DNA from: Marinobacter salexigens
GTDB taxonomy: Bacteria; Pseudomonadota; Gammaproteobacteria; Pseudomonadales; Oleiphilaceae
NCBI RefSeq assembly: GCF_002806945.1
Contig: NZ_NIHC01000005.1
Span: 1 to 64,000, forward strand
Reading direction: 5' to 3'
Length of the DNA stretch: 64,000 bases
Shown: positions 26,683 through 36,755 of the stretch, piece by piece
Layout of the letters: each line of letters starts with the position of its first letter
Numbering within the stretch: position 1 is the stretch's first letter
The notes under the pieces: model-generated
Seen by the model: the letters and a program-made list of their open reading frames with translations, nothing else
Database searches by the model: none
What the model was told of the DNA's origin: nothing
Translations under genes and position numbers: made by a program

Positions 26683-28116
26683 ATGATGGATGCAAACAAG
26701 TTCTACATTAATGGCAAGTGGGTTACACCTGAGGGAACCCAGCACCTGGAAGTGATCAACCCTTCTGACGAGAAAGGTTTCGCCACAATCACCCTGGGCT
26801 CACAGGCCGATACAGATAACGCCGTCGCTGCTGCAAAACAGGCCTTCCCGACGTGGTCGGCCACTACCAAAGAGCAGCGTATCGAGCTGCTGGAACGCCT
26901 GTTTGAAACCTATAAGGCCCGGGCAGAAGAGATGGCCCAAACCATCAGCCAGGAAATGGGCGCGCCTATTGATCTTGCGCGCAGTGCACAGGTTGGAGCT
27001 GGCGCAGCGCATCTGAAAAACACCATCCGCGCACTCAAGTCCTTCAACTTTGAACACCCACTTGGTGAGCATGCACCGGACAACATTATCCTGCATGAGC
27101 CCGTGGGTGTGTGCGCGCTGATAACACCCTGGAACTGGCCAATGAACCAGGTAATGCTGAAGGTAGCTCCGGCTTTGGCCGCCGGCTGTACGATGGTTCT
27201 CAAACCTTCAGAAGTTTCACCCTTTTCAGCCATGCTTTTAGCAGACATGATCGACAGCACTGGCTTCCCACCGGGCGTGTTCAACCTGGTCAATGGCGAC
27301 GGCGCCGGCGTTGGCTCGCAACTCTCCGAGCATCCAGACGTTAATCTGGTGAGTTTTACCGGCTCAACCCGCGCAGGCAAAGCCATCACTATTGCAGCAG
27401 CAAACACAGTGAAGAGGGTCGGCCTTGAGTTGGGCGGTAAGGGGGCCAATATAATTTTTGCAGATGCGGATGAAAAAGCGGTGACCCGCGGTGTACGCCA
27501 CTGTTTCGCCAACTCAGGCCAATCCTGCAACGCTCCTACTCGAATGCTGGTGGAAAAGTCTGTTTACAACCAAGCAGTGGAAACTGCCGTGATGATCGCC
27601 AGCAAAACCGACGTGGGCCTTGCAGGCACTGAAGGTCGACACATCGGGCCCGTAGTCTCCGAACAGCAGTTCCAAAAAGTTCAGGGACTGATCAAAAAAG
27701 GTATAGAGGAAGGCGCCAGGCTAGCGGCGGGCGGTGAAGGCCGACCAGAAGGTTTTGAGAAGGGCTATTTCGTAAAGCCAACTGTTTTCGCGGATGTCAC
27801 TCCCGGTATGACCATCTGGAGCGAGGAAATTTTTGGCCCGGTCCTCTCTATTACGCCTTTTGAAACGGAAGAGGAAGCAATAGAGCTAGCAAACGATACC
27901 GTTTACGGGCTTACCAACTATATTCAGACCTCCGATAAAGAAAAAGCACGCAGGGTTGCCAGGCAAGTCCGATCCGGCATGGTGGAGATCAACGGAAAAC
28001 CCGGTTCTGCAGGCTTTCCATTTGGTGGCATGAAACAATCCGGCAATGGCAGTCGCGAAGGCGGCGCTTGGGGGCTGGAAGAGTTTCTTGAGATTAAGTC
28101 TGTCACCGACTGGTAA
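26683..28116 (+). CDS. NAD(P)-dependent aldehyde dehydrogenase
   Basis: A 477-residue member of the ALDH superfamily that oxidises an aldehyde to the acid. The oxyanion Asn151 lies in TPWNWP, the general base Glu249 in LELGGKGAN and the catalytic Cys282 in NSGQSCNAPTRM. FTGSTRAGK is the coenzyme-binding turn and EIFGPVLSI is also conserved. The length is normal for the family. The substrate is not evident; members of this subgroup are often annotated as general or betaine-aldehyde-like dehydrogenases, without certainty. It is a single gene ending at a strong terminator. Confidence 0.9.
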   Translation: MMDANKFYINGKWVTPEGTQHLEVINPSDEKGFATITLGSQADTDNAVAAAKQAFPTWSATTKEQRIELLERLFETYKARAEEMAQTISQEMGAPIDLARSAQVGAGAAHLKNTIRALKSFNFEHPLGEHAPDNIILHEPVGVCALITPWNWPMNQVMLKVAPALAAGCTMVLKPSEVSPFSAMLLADMIDSTGFPPGVFNLVNGDGAGVGSQLSEHPDVNLVSFTGSTRAGKAITIAAANTVKRVGLELGGKGANIIFADADEKAVTRGVRHCFANSGQSCNAPTRMLVEKSVYNQAVETAVMIASKTDVGLAGTEGRHIGPVVSEQQFQKVQGLIKKGIEEGARLAAGGEGRPEGFEKGYFVKPTVFADVTPGMTIWSEEIFGPVLSITPFETEEEAIELANDTVYGLTNYIQTSDKEKARRVARQVRSGMVEINGKPGSAGFPFGGMKQSGNGSREGGAWGLEEFLEIKSVTDW

Positions 28117-28146
28117 TTCTTACCCCTGACGGCCATAAGGCCGACC

Positions 28147-28180
28147 AAGCGCCCCGGAGAACGCCGGGGCGCTTGTTTTA
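28147..28180. terminator. Strong intrinsic terminator between converging genes
   Basis: An 11-bp perfect stem (AAGCGCCCCGG at 28147-28157, CCGGGGCGCTT at 28164-28174) is followed by GTTTTAT on the plus strand. It ends the aldehyde dehydrogenase transcript and also lies at the 3' end of the converging Crp/Fnr gene. Confidence 0.9.
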
Positions 28181-28786
28181 TAAGCCCGTGACATCAATCC
28201 TGCCACGCGACAATTTTACTCTTCCCTTGCGCTCAAGCTCTTTCAGCAACCGACTGACGACCTCTCTGGCGGTTCCAAGCTCTACACCGATCTCTTGATG
28301 AGTGATGTGTATAGGGCTGCGGCGTGCCTGGAGCCATTCCTCAAGCCGCTCATCCATTCGGCGAAATGCCACCTCTTCCACCAACAGCATCAGATCGTCA
28401 AGACGCCGCCCGTAAGATTCCATAATCCCCAAACGAAAATCGGCAGACTGATCCATCAGCCTATCGAACAAGCCCCGAGGAACCATGGCTGCTTCAGACT
28501 CTTCCTCCACAAATGCCTCTGCCCTGTAACCATGCCCGGTCATCAGGCAGCCAATAGACAGAGTGCATATGTCATCCGCAGCCATACGGTAAAGCACAAT
28601 ACTGTTACCAGACACGCCAGTCATTTGAACTTTTACTGAGCCACTAAGCATCAGGGGCAGGCCCTGACAATGCTCACCTGCCCGGAACAGAACCTTGTCT
28701 CGCGGAAAGCGCATAACCTGAATACTTTCAAGAGCCTCCATCCGAAGCTCCCTGGGCAGTGTATCTAAAATACTATGATGCAGCAT
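28178..28786 (-). CDS. Crp/Fnr family transcriptional regulator
   Basis: A 202-residue regulator with an N-terminal cyclic-nucleotide-binding-type barrel (RFPRDKVLFRAGEHCQGLPLMLSGSVKV) and a C-terminal winged helix with ITHQEIGVELGTAREVVSRLLKEL, split over its recognition helix. The N-terminal cysteine cluster of Fnr is absent, so direct iron-sulfur oxygen sensing of the Fnr type is unlikely. The effector is unknown. The ATG at 28786 follows GGGAAGAG; a TTG one codon earlier is in frame. It is divergent from the DUF2892 gene, its likely target. Confidence 0.87.
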   Translation of the reverse strand: MLHHSILDTLPRELRMEALESIQVMRFPRDKVLFRAGEHCQGLPLMLSGSVKVQMTGVSGNSIVLYRMAADDICTLSIGCLMTGHGYRAEAFVEEESEAAMVPRGLFDRLMDQSADFRLGIMESYGRRLDDLMLLVEEVAFRRMDERLEEWLQARRSPIHITHQEIGVELGTAREVVSRLLKELERKGRVKLSRGRIDVTGL

Positions 28787-28819
28787 CAACTCTTCCCTGG
28801 GCTTTAAATAAGAAAGGGG

Positions 28820-28840
28820 TCAGTGTGACTTTATCACTGA
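28820..28840. promoter_or_regulatory. Inverted repeat in the Crp/Fnr - DUF2892 intergenic region
   Basis: TCAGTG (28820-28825) and CACTGA (28835-28840) form a 6-bp inverted repeat around a 9-base spacer. The centre-to-centre geometry fits a dimeric regulator, but the sequence is not a consensus Crp or Fnr box. It could be the operator for the adjacent regulator. Confidence 0.25.
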
Positions 28841-28903
28841 ACGGGCACAGGGTGCCGGCTAAAGTAGGCATTGTAGCCTCATACCAACACAGGAGAAGGG
28901 ATT

Positions 28904-29092
28904 ATGAGCGTTAATATGGGATCTGCAGACAGAATCATTCGTGCCATTGTTGGCATTGTACTTCTGGCGCTGGTGTTCGTTGGCCCGCAAACTCCTTGGG
29001 GCTGGATTGGTATTGTGCCTTTGGTGACAGCGCTCGCAGGCAACTGCCCTGCGTATTCACTGCTGGGGATTAAAACCTGTAAAAAGCAGTAG
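28904..29092 (+). CDS. Small DUF2892 (YgaP-like) inner-membrane protein
   Basis: A 62-residue protein consisting of the DUF2892 module: MGSADRIIRAIVGIVLLALV, then a second helix GWIGIVPLVTALAGNCPAY and the ending SLLGIKTC. The Cys residues after the second helix (NCPAYSLLGIKTCK) are conserved in the family. In YgaP the same module anchors a rhodanese domain, which is absent here. AGGAGAAGGG lies before the ATG. The family is often linked to sulfur or redox functions, but the role is not defined. Confidence 0.85.
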   Translation: MSVNMGSADRIIRAIVGIVLLALVFVGPQTPWGWIGIVPLVTALAGNCPAYSLLGIKTCKKQ

Positions 29093-29126
29093 ATTGACAC
29101 ATTGGCCAGGCTGAACAACTGGCACA

Positions 29127-29165
29127 AAAAAGCCGAAGTGATGAAGAATCGCTTCGGCTTTTCTA
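29127..29165. terminator. Bidirectional intrinsic terminator
   Basis: The stem AGCCGAAG (29131-29138) / CTTCGGCT (29152-29159) is flanked by A6 before and TTTTCTAT after. It serves the DUF2892 gene on the plus strand and the merR gene on the minus strand. Confidence 0.85.
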
Positions 29166-29182
29166 TATAAAGAGGCTCTTGT

Positions 29183-29548
29183 CTATTTTGTTGGCGCGTT
29201 CAGTACGTCCAGAACCTCTTCCAATTCAGTAATCATTTGCCGGATAAGCTGCTTGTATTGGGTCGTGTCATCTTTTACTTCATGGCTACTAAGCTTCTGC
29301 TTGGCCCCACCAATAGTATAACCCTGCTCGTACAACAAGCTGCGTATCTGGCGTATGGTTATCACATCCGCACGCTGGTAGTAGCGGCGGTTCCCGCGGC
29401 GCTTGACAGGTGACAGCTGCGGAAACTCCTGTTCCCAGTAGCGCAAAACGTGCGCCTTTACAGCGCACAGCTCTGCTACTTCACCAATCGTAAAGTAACG
29501 CTTCCCGGGAATGGTGGGCAGTTCGTTGTTATGACTGGGTTCCAACAT
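29183..29548 (-). CDS. MerR family regulator encoded downstream of ihfA
   Basis: A 121-residue MerR-type protein. The winged HTH reads [20 protein letters not shown], followed by [20 protein letters not shown], then [22 protein letters not shown] and a short dimerisation helix. No effector-binding domain follows. This small MerR gene follows ihfA in many gammaproteobacteria, and its function there is poorly known. Its start overlaps the ihfA end by 20 bases, implying coupled translation. Confidence 0.9.
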   Translation of the reverse strand: MLEPSHNNELPTIPGKRYFTIGEVAELCAVKAHVLRYWEQEFPQLSPVKRRGNRRYYQRADVITIRQIRSLLYEQGYTIGGAKQKLSSHEVKDDTTQYKQLIRQMITELEEVLDVLNAPTK

Positions 29549-29831
29549 ACGCTTCTACTTTCTGTTTCAGTTTCTGACCCGGGCGAAACGTTACAACGCG
29601 TCGTGCGCTTATAGGAATTTCTTCACCGGTTTTTGGGTTTCGGCCCGGCCGCTGCTTTTTGTCTCGCAGATCAAAGTTACCGAAACCCGACAGTTTTACC
29701 TGCTCGTTGTGGCTGAGTGCGCCTCTGATCTCATCGAAGAAAGCTTCCACCATTTCCTTGGCTTCGCGTTTGTTCAGACCCAATTCTTCGTACAAGCGCT
29801 CCGCCATTTCCGCTTTCGTCAAAGCCGCCAT
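29529..29831 (-). CDS. ihfA: Integration host factor subunit alpha
   Basis: The 100-residue DNA-bending protein pairs with IHF-beta. [20 protein letters not shown], the [21 protein letters not shown] arm that inserts into the minor groove (key Pro in GRNPKTG) and [11 protein letters not shown] are all canonical. It starts 3 bases after the pheT stop, matching the pheST-ihfA (himA) order of enterobacteria and pseudomonads. Confidence 0.97.
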   Translation of the reverse strand: MAALTKAEMAERLYEELGLNKREAKEMVEAFFDEIRGALSHNEQVKLSGFGNFDLRDKKQRPGRNPKTGEEIPISARRVVTFRPGQKLKQKVEAYVGTQS

Positions 29832-29834
29832 GTC

Positions 29835-32207
29835 TCAACTCCTCAGTGTTGCCCCCAGCTCTTCCTTCAGTGCGTCGATAACACCATTAAAGAGTGAATG
29901 CACTTCATCTTCATTCAACGTACGTTCAGGATGTTGCCAGAATAAGCTGAGCGCCAAGCTACGATTACCCTCGCCCAGGCTTTCTCCTTGATACACATCA
30001 AACGCACGCAACGCTGTCAATCGCTCGCCGGCATGCTTGCGGGCTACACGCTCTACGTCAGCAAACGAGACTTCACCACCGATAATAATCGCCAAATCCC
30101 GTCGAACTTCCGGGAATTTCGAAATTTCTTTGAAATTAGGCACATATCCAGTAGTGATTGAATTCAAGGATAGCTCAAACATCAGAATGGTGCCATTAAG
30201 TTCAAGATTTTTCTGAACCTGTGGGTGTAGCGTACCCAGCCACCCTACATGCTCTCCATCCCTAATGAGCTCAGCAGTCTGGCCAGGGTGTAAAGCCGGG
30301 TGTCGGCTACCAACAAACCCGATTTGAATACCCAGCAAACTAAAAAGCCCTTCCAACTCACCTTTTACATCAAAAAAATCTGTAGTTCTGCGACCATTCA
30401 CCCAGTTTTCAGGATATTGCGGGCCAACAACCACACCGGCCAACATGGGCTGTTGTTCAATCCGTTGGCCATCTTGCAGAAAACGCAAACCTGTCTCGAA
30501 CAAACGTATCCGTGGCTGCTGGCGATTCTGGTTGTGAGCAACCGTTTTCAACAAGCCACTCCAGAGGGTGGTTCGCATAACGGACAAGTCTGAAGAAATG
30601 GGATTCGCCAAGGCGATACCTTCATGCTCAGGATCTACCTGCGCCTGCACTTTTGGATCTACAAAGCTGTAGGTAATCGCTTCCTGATAGCCATGAGAAA
30701 CAAAGTAACTCTGTATCGCCGACACTGGCCGAGTTGCTTCGTCATTTAAGCGCAACCCAAGCGAACCCGTAGGCTCGGTGACGGGAAGATTGTTGTAACC
30801 ATAAATGCGGCCAACCTCTTCGATCAGGTCTTCTTCAATGGATATATCAGGGCGAAAGCTGGGCACGAGAATTCGCCAGCCATCTTTCAGGAGCTTATCA
30901 ACACGCAACCCTAACCGGATCAGGATTTCTTCAACCGCTGTACGGTTAATTTCCAGGCCGAGCACATCCGCCAAGCGCTTGGAGCGCAGATCGATTGTGC
31001 GCGCCTTTGGCAAGTGTTTGGCGCTGGATACCTCAACAATTTCCCCAGGCTCACCGCCTACAATTTCCAGCAACAGTTGCGTTGCTCGCTCCATAGCGTC
31101 GCGGGCAAGTTCGTAATCCACACCACGCTCAAAACGATGAGAGGCATCCGTATGTAGACCATAGTGTCGCGCCTTTCCAGCAAGCGTAATCGGGTCGAAG
31201 TAGGCAGCCTCGAGCACCAAATCACGGGTTTTTGCATTTACACCTGAATGCTCCCCACCCATAACGCCTGCGATGGCTATTGGTTTTTCATGATCGGCAA
31301 TCACCAACGTCTGTTCAGTAAGCTCAACTTCCTGCCCGTCTAGCAGTACAAGCTTTTCAGCGGGGCGCGCCATACGAACAACAATGCCCGTACTAATCTC
31401 ATCGCGATCAAATGCGTGCAGGGGCTGCCCCTGCTCCAGCATTACAAAGTTGGTCACATCCACCGCTGCATCAATAGAGCGCAAGCCGGAACGACGGAGT
31501 TTCTCCTGCATCCACAAGGGCGTTTCGGCTTGAAGGTTCACATTCCGAAGAATGCGCCCCAAGTAGCGCGGACAACCTTCCGGTGCGTCCACACGGATAT
31601 CGGGAACCTCTGAGTGCACAGCCTCTACTGGCTCAATATGTGGTGCTTCTGGAACCATGCTATTCAAAACGCCCACTTCGCGAGCAATGCCTTTAATAGA
31701 AAGGCAATCGCTACGGTTGGGAGTCAAATCCACGTCGATGGCCACATCATTCAGCCTGAGGTAGTCACTCAAGGACACCCCAACCGGAGCGTCAGAGGGC
31801 AACTCCATCAACCCTTCATGGCTTTCTGACAATCCTAACTCGGATTCCGAACACAGCATGCCCTCAGAAGGCTGGCCGCGAAGCTTCGCTTTTCGAATTT
31901 TGAAATCTCCGGGCAGAACGGCACCAACCACTGCAAAAGGTACTTTCAGACCCTCGCGCACATTGGGCGCACCACACACAACCTGAACAACCTGAGCACC
32001 ATCGCTCACTTGGCATACACGCAGCTTATCGGCGTCCGGATGGGGCTCAACGGACTGAACTTCTCCAACGACCACGCCCTCAAACTTGCCAGCCACAGGT
32101 TCGAAGCCATCGACTTCCAACCCTGCCATTGTTATCTGATCCATCAGCTCCTGAGAACTGATTTCCGGATTAACCCACTCGCGCAGCCACTGCTCACTGA
32201 ATTTCAT
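29835..32207 (-). CDS. pheT: Phenylalanyl-tRNA synthetase beta subunit
   Basis: A 790-residue beta chain of the alpha2-beta2 enzyme that charges tRNA-Phe. In order: the tRNA-binding OB fold (VVGEVQSVEPHPDADKLRVC), the B3/B4 editing region (residues about 210-380), the B5 domain, a degenerate synthetase-like core (EEDLIEEVGRIYGYNNLP) and the C-terminal anticodon-binding domain (FPEVRRDLAIIIGGEVSF). The length matches E. coli (795). It follows pheS after 60 bases. Confidence 0.97.
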   Translation of the reverse strand: MKFSEQWLREWVNPEISSQELMDQITMAGLEVDGFEPVAGKFEGVVVGEVQSVEPHPDADKLRVCQVSDGAQVVQVVCGAPNVREGLKVPFAVVGAVLPGDFKIRKAKLRGQPSEGMLCSESELGLSESHEGLMELPSDAPVGVSLSDYLRLNDVAIDVDLTPNRSDCLSIKGIAREVGVLNSMVPEAPHIEPVEAVHSEVPDIRVDAPEGCPRYLGRILRNVNLQAETPLWMQEKLRRSGLRSIDAAVDVTNFVMLEQGQPLHAFDRDEISTGIVVRMARPAEKLVLLDGQEVELTEQTLVIADHEKPIAIAGVMGGEHSGVNAKTRDLVLEAAYFDPITLAGKARHYGLHTDASHRFERGVDYELARDAMERATQLLLEIVGGEPGEIVEVSSAKHLPKARTIDLRSKRLADVLGLEINRTAVEEILIRLGLRVDKLLKDGWRILVPSFRPDISIEEDLIEEVGRIYGYNNLPVTEPTGSLGLRLNDEATRPVSAIQSYFVSHGYQEAITYSFVDPKVQAQVDPEHEGIALANPISSDLSVMRTTLWSGLLKTVAHNQNRQQPRIRLFETGLRFLQDGQRIEQQPMLAGVVVGPQYPENWVNGRRTTDFFDVKGELEGLFSLLGIQIGFVGSRHPALHPGQTAELIRDGEHVGWLGTLHPQVQKNLELNGTILMFELSLNSITTGYVPNFKEISKFPEVRRDLAIIIGGEVSFADVERVARKHAGERLTALRAFDVYQGESLGEGNRSLALSLFWQHPERTLNEDEVHSLFNGVIDALKEELGATLRS

Positions 32208-32267
32208 GCTGATTGCCTTGTCCTGATGCGGTTTCGACTGTTGATTCGGATGCCGTAAAACGTCGTA

Positions 32268-33296
<1,029 letters not shown>

Positions 33297-33311
33297 TCAA
33301 AAAGAAATCTT

Positions 33312-33348
33312 TAAACAAAAATAGGGGAAGAGCGTGCCCTTCCCCTAT
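33312..33348 (-). terminator. Terminator/attenuator between rplT and pheS
   Basis: On the minus strand a perfect 10-bp stem (33339-33348 with 33321-33330, sequence ATAGGGGAAG/CTTCCCCTAT) around an 8-base loop is followed by TTTTGTTT. It lies in the pheS leader. A second small hairpin, CTGTT...AACAG, lies just upstream. No Phe-rich leader peptide with a good start was found between rplT and the hairpin. Confidence 0.8.
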
Positions 33349-33423
33349 TAAACGGTGCCTGTTGCGCAGATTAAACAGCGCCTGGCACTCGATCGACTCG
33401 TAATCGATGAAAGAGCTAAGCGA

Positions 33424-33777
33424 TCAAAGGGATGCTTTTGCAGTCTCAACAACAGCAGCAAAAGCCTGCTGCTCGTTCATGGCCAGATCAGCCAGAACCT
33501 TACGATCGATTTCAACATTTGCCTTCTTCAGGCCAGAGATCAAGCGGCTGTATGACAGGCCGTTAGCCCTGGCACCAGCGTTGATACGAGCAATCCACAG
33601 CGCGCGGAACGCACGCTTACGGTTACGACGGTCGCGATACGCATACTGACCGGCTTTGATAACCGCTTGTTTGGCAACGCGGAATACACGACTACGAGCG
33701 CCGTAGTAACCCTTGGCCTGCTTTAATACTTTCTTGTGACGACGACGTGCAACCACGCCACGCTTAACACGAGCCAT
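33424..33777 (-). CDS. rplT: 50S ribosomal protein L20
   Basis: The 117-residue protein begins [20 protein letters not shown] and has the very basic N-terminal extension plus the globular domain ([20 protein letters not shown]). In E. coli L20 represses translation of rpmI and itself through a folded leader. It is the last gene of the infC-rpmI-rplT cluster. Confidence 0.98.
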   Translation of the reverse strand: MARVKRGVVARRRHKKVLKQAKGYYGARSRVFRVAKQAVIKAGQYAYRDRRNRKRAFRALWIARINAGARANGLSYSRLISGLKKANVEIDRKVLADLAMNEQQAFAAVVETAKASL

Positions 33778-33821
33778 ACTTTAATCCTTCTACCTTGAAA
33801 CCGTTGTGAGTGTATTCTGCG

Positions 33822-34013
33822 TTATTTACGGAGCATACGCTTTACGGAAGCCACATCAGACTTGGCAACCAATGAAGTACCACGCAGCTGACGCTTACGC
33901 TTGGGACTCTTCTTGGTCAGGATGTGACTGGTGAAGGCTGACTTGTGCTTGAAGCCGGTAGCAGTTTTCTTGAACCGCTTGGCCGCTCCACTTTTCGTTT
34001 TCATCTTAGGCAT
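33822..34013 (-). CDS. rpmI: 50S ribosomal protein L35
   Basis: A 63-residue basic protein, [20 protein letters not shown] at the start and [18 protein letters not shown] at the end, typical of bacterial L35. It lies between infC and rplT, 44 bases before the latter. The segment between infC and this gene carries a GC-rich hairpin that may take part in L20 control. Confidence 0.98.
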   Translation of the reverse strand: MPKMKTKSGAAKRFKKTATGFKHKSAFTSHILTKKSPKRKRQLRGTSLVAKSDVASVKRMLRK

Positions 34014-34071
34014 TTTTTAAAACTCCGCATTCTGTTTTTTTAAATACATCAATATGAATCTGAACGACGAA

Positions 34072-34091
34072 ACCCCCGCCTTAGGCAGGGG
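34072..34091 (-). promoter_or_regulatory. GC-rich hairpin in the infC-rpmI spacer
   Basis: On the minus strand CCCCTGCC, a TAA loop, then GGCGGGGG forms an 8-bp stem directly after the infC stop and before rpmI. No T tract follows, so it is not a standard terminator. In E. coli this region folds for L20-mediated repression of rpmI; a similar role is an inference. Confidence 0.45.
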
Positions 34092-34110
34092 CTCCATCAC
34101 TGAGTCAAAT

Positions 34111-34650
34111 TCACTTCTTTTTGCGGGGAGCCACAACCATGGTCATTTGCCGGCCTTCCATTTTCGGCCGCATTTCTACCTGGGCAATCGACTCAATATC
34201 TGCTTCGATGCGCTCCATGAGCTTCATACCAATTTCCTGGTGTGCCATCTCACGGCCACGGAAGCGGATAGTGATTTTGCCGCGGTCCCCGCCTTCAAGG
34301 AAACGTACCAGGTTGCGTAGTTTTACCTGATAATCCCCTTCTTCAGTTCCTGGACGGAACTTAAGCTCTTTGACTTGTGTCTGCTTCTGCTTCTTTTTGG
34401 CAGCTGCCTTCGCCTTTTTTTCGTCGAAGACCTTTTTGCCGTAGTCCATTATTTTACAGACGATCGGATCGGAATCTGTAACCTGTACCAGATCCAGGGT
34501 CGCCTCCTCAGCCATCTTGAGGGCGTCTGCGATCGGAACTACACCTACCTGAGTGCCCTCGGCATCAATCAGGCGGACTTCAGTTGCATCAATATTCTCA
34601 TTGATCGGCGCCTTTGGAGTACGCCCACCCCGATTCGTTCGCTGTTTAAT
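34111..34650 (-). CDS. infC: Translation initiation factor IF-3 (ATT start codon)
   Basis: The true start is the ATT at 34650, not an internal ATG: from it the frame reads (M)[19 protein letters not shown], the normal IF-3 N terminus, behind GGAG at suitable spacing. The product has 179 residues against 180 in E. coli. The N domain is followed by the lysine-rich linker and the C domain ([19 protein letters not shown]). Rare ATT/AUU starts in infC are known to allow IF-3 to repress its own translation. The start lies 3 bases after the thrS stop, so the genes are coupled. Confidence 0.96.
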   Translation of the reverse strand: MKQRTNRGGRTPKAPINENIDATEVRLIDAEGTQVGVVPIADALKMAEEATLDLVQVTDSDPIVCKIMDYGKKVFDEKKAKAAAKKKQKQTQVKELKFRPGTEEGDYQVKLRNLVRFLEGGDRGKITIRFRGREMAHQEIGMKLMERIEADIESIAQVEMRPKMEGRQMTMVVAPRKKK

Positions 34651-34652
34651 AG

Positions 34653-36578
34653 TTAAATCTCCGTCTTGATTCTGCCCTTACGCTCAACATCTTCTTTCAG
34701 AAGTTGTTCGAACGCTTCGAGCGATAGAGTTCCCAAATCTTCGCCTTTGCGGGTTCTCACCGCAACAGCGTTGTTTTCGACTTCTTTATCGCCGACAACG
34801 GCAAGAAAGGGAACTTTGTTAATTGTATGCTCGCGGATTTTAAAGCCGATCTTCTCGTTTCTCAAGTCAGCATTAACCCTAAAGCCTAAAGAATCCAACT
34901 TTTTCGCCAGATCCTGACAATAATCACGCTGATTATCGGTAATATTAAGGATTGCCACCTGTGTTGGAGCCAGCCAAGTGGGGAATGCCCCCTCATACTC
35001 TTCAATAAGGATACCAATAAACCGCTCAAAAGAGCCAAGTACGGCCCGATGCAGCATAACCGGCGTTTTACGCTCAGAGTTATCTGCAACGTACTGGGCG
35101 CCAAGACGGCCAGGCATGGAAAAGTCTACCTGGATAGTGCCACACTGCCACACTCGACCGATACAGTCTTTGAGAGAAAACTCGATTTTTGGGCCGTAGA
35201 ACGCACCCTCACCCGGCAACAACTCCCAATCAACGCCTTCGCGGTTCAAAGCCTCTTCCAAAGCGGCTTCGGCTTTATCCCATACTTCGTCTGAACCCAC
35301 GCGCTTTTCAGGGCGTGTAGAAAGCTTGTACAGAATCTCTTCAAAGCCAAAATCTGCATACACCTCATGAAGAAGCTCGATAAATTTTGACACTTCCGGC
35401 TGAACCGCATCCTCTTCACAGAAAATGTGAGCATCATCCTGAGTAAACCCACGTACTCGCATCAAACCGTGCAAGGCACCAGAGGCCTCATTCCGGTGAC
35501 ACGAACCGAACTCCGCAAGCCGTAAAGGAAGGTCCTTGTAGCTCTTCAAACCCTGGTTGAACACCTGAATATGACAGGGACAGTTCATAGGCTTGATGGC
35601 GAAATCGTGCTTCTCGGATTCTGTGGTAAACATATCATCACGGAACTTGTCCCAATGACCGGACTGCTCCCACAAATTGCGAGACACCACCTGGGGCGTC
35701 CTGATTTCCTTATATCCATGCTGGTGCAACTTGCTCCGCATGTACTGCTCGATTTCCTGGTAGATCGACCAACCGTCCGGGTGCCAGAACACCATGCCTG
35801 GCGATTCTTCCTGCATATGGAAGAGGTCCAGTTTTTTACCGAGCTTTCGGTGGTCACGTTTTTCTGCTTCTTCCAGGCGGTGCAGGTAGGCTTTGAGGTC
35901 CTTTTTGTTACCCCAGGCAGTACCATAAACCCGCTGTAGCTGTTCATTGTCGGTATCGCCGCGCCAGAAAGCCCCGGAAACCTTGGTCAGCTTGAAGGCT
36001 TTAAGCTTGCCAGTGCTGGGTACATGAGGGCCGCGGCAAAGATCGATAAACTCCCCCTGACGATAGAAAGACAGATCCTCATCACCAGGAATGTCTTCAA
36101 TAATCCGGACTTTATATTCCTCACCCATTTCATCAAACAGCTTTACCGCTTCACTGCGGGAAAGCACAGAGCGGGATACGGGGATATCCTGTTTGGCGAG
36201 TTCTTCCATGCGCTTCTCGATTCGGGCCAGGTCTTCATTGGTGAAAGGCCGATCGAACTTGAAGTCGTAGTAAAAGCCGTTGTCTATAACCGGCCCGATA
36301 GTCACCTGTGCAGAAGGGAACAACTCTTTAACCGCCATGGCCAGTAGGTGAGCCGTAGAGTGGCGGATAACATCAACACCCTCTTCATCACGCTCAGTAA
36401 TGATTGCCAGTTCGGCATCCTGTTCGATCCGATAGCTGGTATCCACAAGCTTGCCATCCACTTTGCCGGCAAGAGCGGCTTTGGCAAGGCCGGCACCAAT
36501 GTCGGCGGCGACATCATGGACAGTTACGGGTTCTGCAAAACTACGGTGGCTGCCATCCGGCAGGGTTATGACGGGCAT
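34653..36578 (-). CDS. thrS: Threonyl-tRNA synthetase
   Basis: A 641-residue class II synthetase (E. coli 642). In order: the TGS domain (residues 1-61), the editing domain with [16 protein letters not shown] (Zn-like His cluster), the catalytic core with [10 protein letters not shown] providing the zinc Cys, motif 2 ([20 protein letters not shown]) and the anticodon-binding domain ([11 protein letters not shown]). AGGAG precedes the ATG. The leader holds inverted repeats that may act in autoregulation. Confidence 0.98.
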   Translation of the reverse strand: MPVITLPDGSHRSFAEPVTVHDVAADIGAGLAKAALAGKVDGKLVDTSYRIEQDAELAIITERDEEGVDVIRHSTAHLLAMAVKELFPSAQVTIGPVIDNGFYYDFKFDRPFTNEDLARIEKRMEELAKQDIPVSRSVLSRSEAVKLFDEMGEEYKVRIIEDIPGDEDLSFYRQGEFIDLCRGPHVPSTGKLKAFKLTKVSGAFWRGDTDNEQLQRVYGTAWGNKKDLKAYLHRLEEAEKRDHRKLGKKLDLFHMQEESPGMVFWHPDGWSIYQEIEQYMRSKLHQHGYKEIRTPQVVSRNLWEQSGHWDKFRDDMFTTESEKHDFAIKPMNCPCHIQVFNQGLKSYKDLPLRLAEFGSCHRNEASGALHGLMRVRGFTQDDAHIFCEEDAVQPEVSKFIELLHEVYADFGFEEILYKLSTRPEKRVGSDEVWDKAEAALEEALNREGVDWELLPGEGAFYGPKIEFSLKDCIGRVWQCGTIQVDFSMPGRLGAQYVADNSERKTPVMLHRAVLGSFERFIGILIEEYEGAFPTWLAPTQVAILNITDNQRDYCQDLAKKLDSLGFRVNADLRNEKIGFKIREHTINKVPFLAVVGDKEVENNAVAVRTRKGEDLGTLSLEAFEQLLKEDVERKGRIKTEI

Positions 36579-36604
36579 GAGAAGCTCCTGTTAATTGCTC
36601 AGCG

Positions 36605-36625
36605 GTGATCTATACCAGAGATCAC
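36605..36625 (-). promoter_or_regulatory. Hairpin in the thrS leader
   Basis: GTGATCT and AGATCAC form a perfect 7-bp stem around a 7-base loop about 27 bases upstream of the thrS start. In E. coli ThrRS binds tRNA-like hairpins in its own leader. This hairpin is not an obvious anticodon-arm mimic with a CGT loop, so regulation is only a possibility. Confidence 0.35.
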
Positions 36626-36682
36626 ATGGTGACAGCATTCCGCGATACAAACCGCGAGCCGTTTCGGGGGGCAGTTTAACAG

Positions 36683-36716
36683 AAAAAACCCCGACAGGTT
36701 AATGCCGGGGTTTACT
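36683..36716 (-). terminator. Intrinsic terminator of the TRAP operon
   Basis: On the minus strand AAACCCCG / CGGGGTTT (36706-36713 with 36686-36693) is followed by T6. It lies 40 bases past the stop of the fused TRAP permease gene. Confidence 0.88.
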
Positions 36717-36755
36717 TAGAGCCATACCAAGCGGTTTTACTGCCGGGCTATCAGT

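Noticed and set aside
28784..28800. Fnr-like box (TTGAT...ATCAT) at the start of the Crp/Fnr gene
   Set aside because: The half-site spacing is wrong for Fnr and it overlaps the first codons, so it is probably coincidental.
33349..33423. Leader peptide controlling pheS attenuation
   Set aside because: No ATG frame with a Phe run exists between rplT and the hairpin; a short GTG frame ending soon after contains no Phe codons.
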